Shown here: piece after piece, positions 5,452 through 5,770 of the stretch
Position numbering within the stretch: the first letter of the stretch is position 1
How the letters are laid out: each line of letters begins with the position of its first letter
From: an uncultured Spirochaetaceae bacterium
GTDB taxonomy: Bacteria; Spirochaetota; Spirochaetia; Treponematales; Treponemataceae
Assembly (NCBI GenBank): GCA_902766345.1
Contig: CACXDK010000042.1
Location: 1 to 5,770, forward strand
Direction of reading: 5' to 3'
Length of the DNA stretch: 5,770 nucleotides
Notes under the pieces: generated by a model
What the model saw: only the letters and a program-made list of their open reading frames with translations
Databases searched by the model: none
Told to the model about the DNA's origin: nothing
Translations under genes and position numbers: made by a program

Positions 5452-5770
5452 TCAGTCAAACCAGTACGAAGAGACTTTAGAAAATCCTTTTGACTTAAAG
5501 ATTTTTTCCGCATCTTCATACCCCTGCCGAATAAGTAGCTTTATCCTGCGCTCTGAAAAGTTTGTTGTTCCTTCAAACAAATTGCCTAATTCTATAGAAG
5601 GAATTATTTCCATAATATTTTTATCATCATAATCTATTATCCTTACACGCTTTTTAAGCGTAGATACACTTTCAAGATAAACGACAATTATATTTTTTAT
5701 GCCTGCATCATTTTCTATTATAGGAGTAATTGGTACATTATCGCCACCGTAAACTTCATCACCGCCTCCA
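5452..5770 (-). CDS. Patatin-like phospholipase, C-terminal 105 residues (gene runs off the right edge)
   Basis: Open from the window edge to a TGA at 5452-5454; I translated it by hand. Patatin-family lipases use a Ser-Asp dyad to cleave acyl chains from phospholipids or related lipids. The visible part begins GGGDEVYGGDNVPITPI, resembling the DGG...N.P block that holds the catalytic Asp. The partial codon at the edge ends in T, compatible with Asp (GAT) completing DGG. Next come KNIIVVYLE (25-33), the usual strand after that block, then IIPSIELGNLFEGTTNFS (55-72) and IRQGYEDAEKIF (80-91). These match the patatin C-terminal pattern (I.PS..LG....GT.(D/N)F and GYEDA). The nucleophile motif GXSXG would be outside the window. 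It is co-oriented with xpaC, so a shared transcript is plausible. Another alpha/beta hydrolase is possible, but the tail pattern argues for patatin. Confidence 0.72.
   Translation of the reverse strand, partial: GGGDEVYGGDNVPITPIIENDAGIKNIIVVYLESVSTLKKRVRIIDYDDKNIMEIIPSIELGNLFEGTTNFSERRIKLLIRQGYEDAEKIFKSKGFSKVSSYWFD

Overview
All six genes in this window lie on the minus strand, so transcription runs from high to low coordinates. No + strand gene is supported. The DNA is AT-rich, with strong Shine-Dalgarno sites and short gaps. The sugar-binding protein has an ordinary Sec-type signal peptide with no lipobox cysteine, followed by a Lys-rich stretch, which points to a diderm with a periplasm. 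Together with the gene content, this makes a spirochaete of the Treponema type the best guess. That is inference from style, not from a marker gene.

Right-hand module (about 5770 to 3021): the C-terminal end of a patatin-like phospholipase, then an XpaC-family membrane protein, then a TelA-family protein, each 39-49 nt apart and all co-oriented. XpaC and TelA are known partners (xpaC-yaaN in Bacillus subtilis) and are linked in the literature to tellurite or toxic-anion tolerance and to Ter-type envelope stress systems. Their biochemical role is not settled. A good sigma70-like promoter sits in the patatin-xpaC gap, so xpaC-telA may be transcribed both with the lipase gene and independently.

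Central spacer (about 3020 to 2839): 182 bp, very AT-rich, with T-tracts at roughly helical spacing and a plausible promoter for the next operon.

Left-hand module (2838 to 1): a CUT2-type sugar ABC importer closely resembling E. coli YtfQ-YtfR-YtfT, the galactofuranose transporter. The order is binding protein, double-NBD ATPase, then the first permease, which is cut by the window edge. A GC-rich hairpin with a T-rich tail lies between the binding-protein gene and the ATPase gene. It probably trims transcription so that the binding protein is made in excess. The ATPase and permease genes overlap (TAATG) and are likely translationally coupled. A second permease (YjfF-like) would be expected just beyond the left edge.

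No RNA genes, CRISPR arrays, insertion sequences or clear signs of recent transfer were seen. The least understood part is the patatin-XpaC-TelA cluster.
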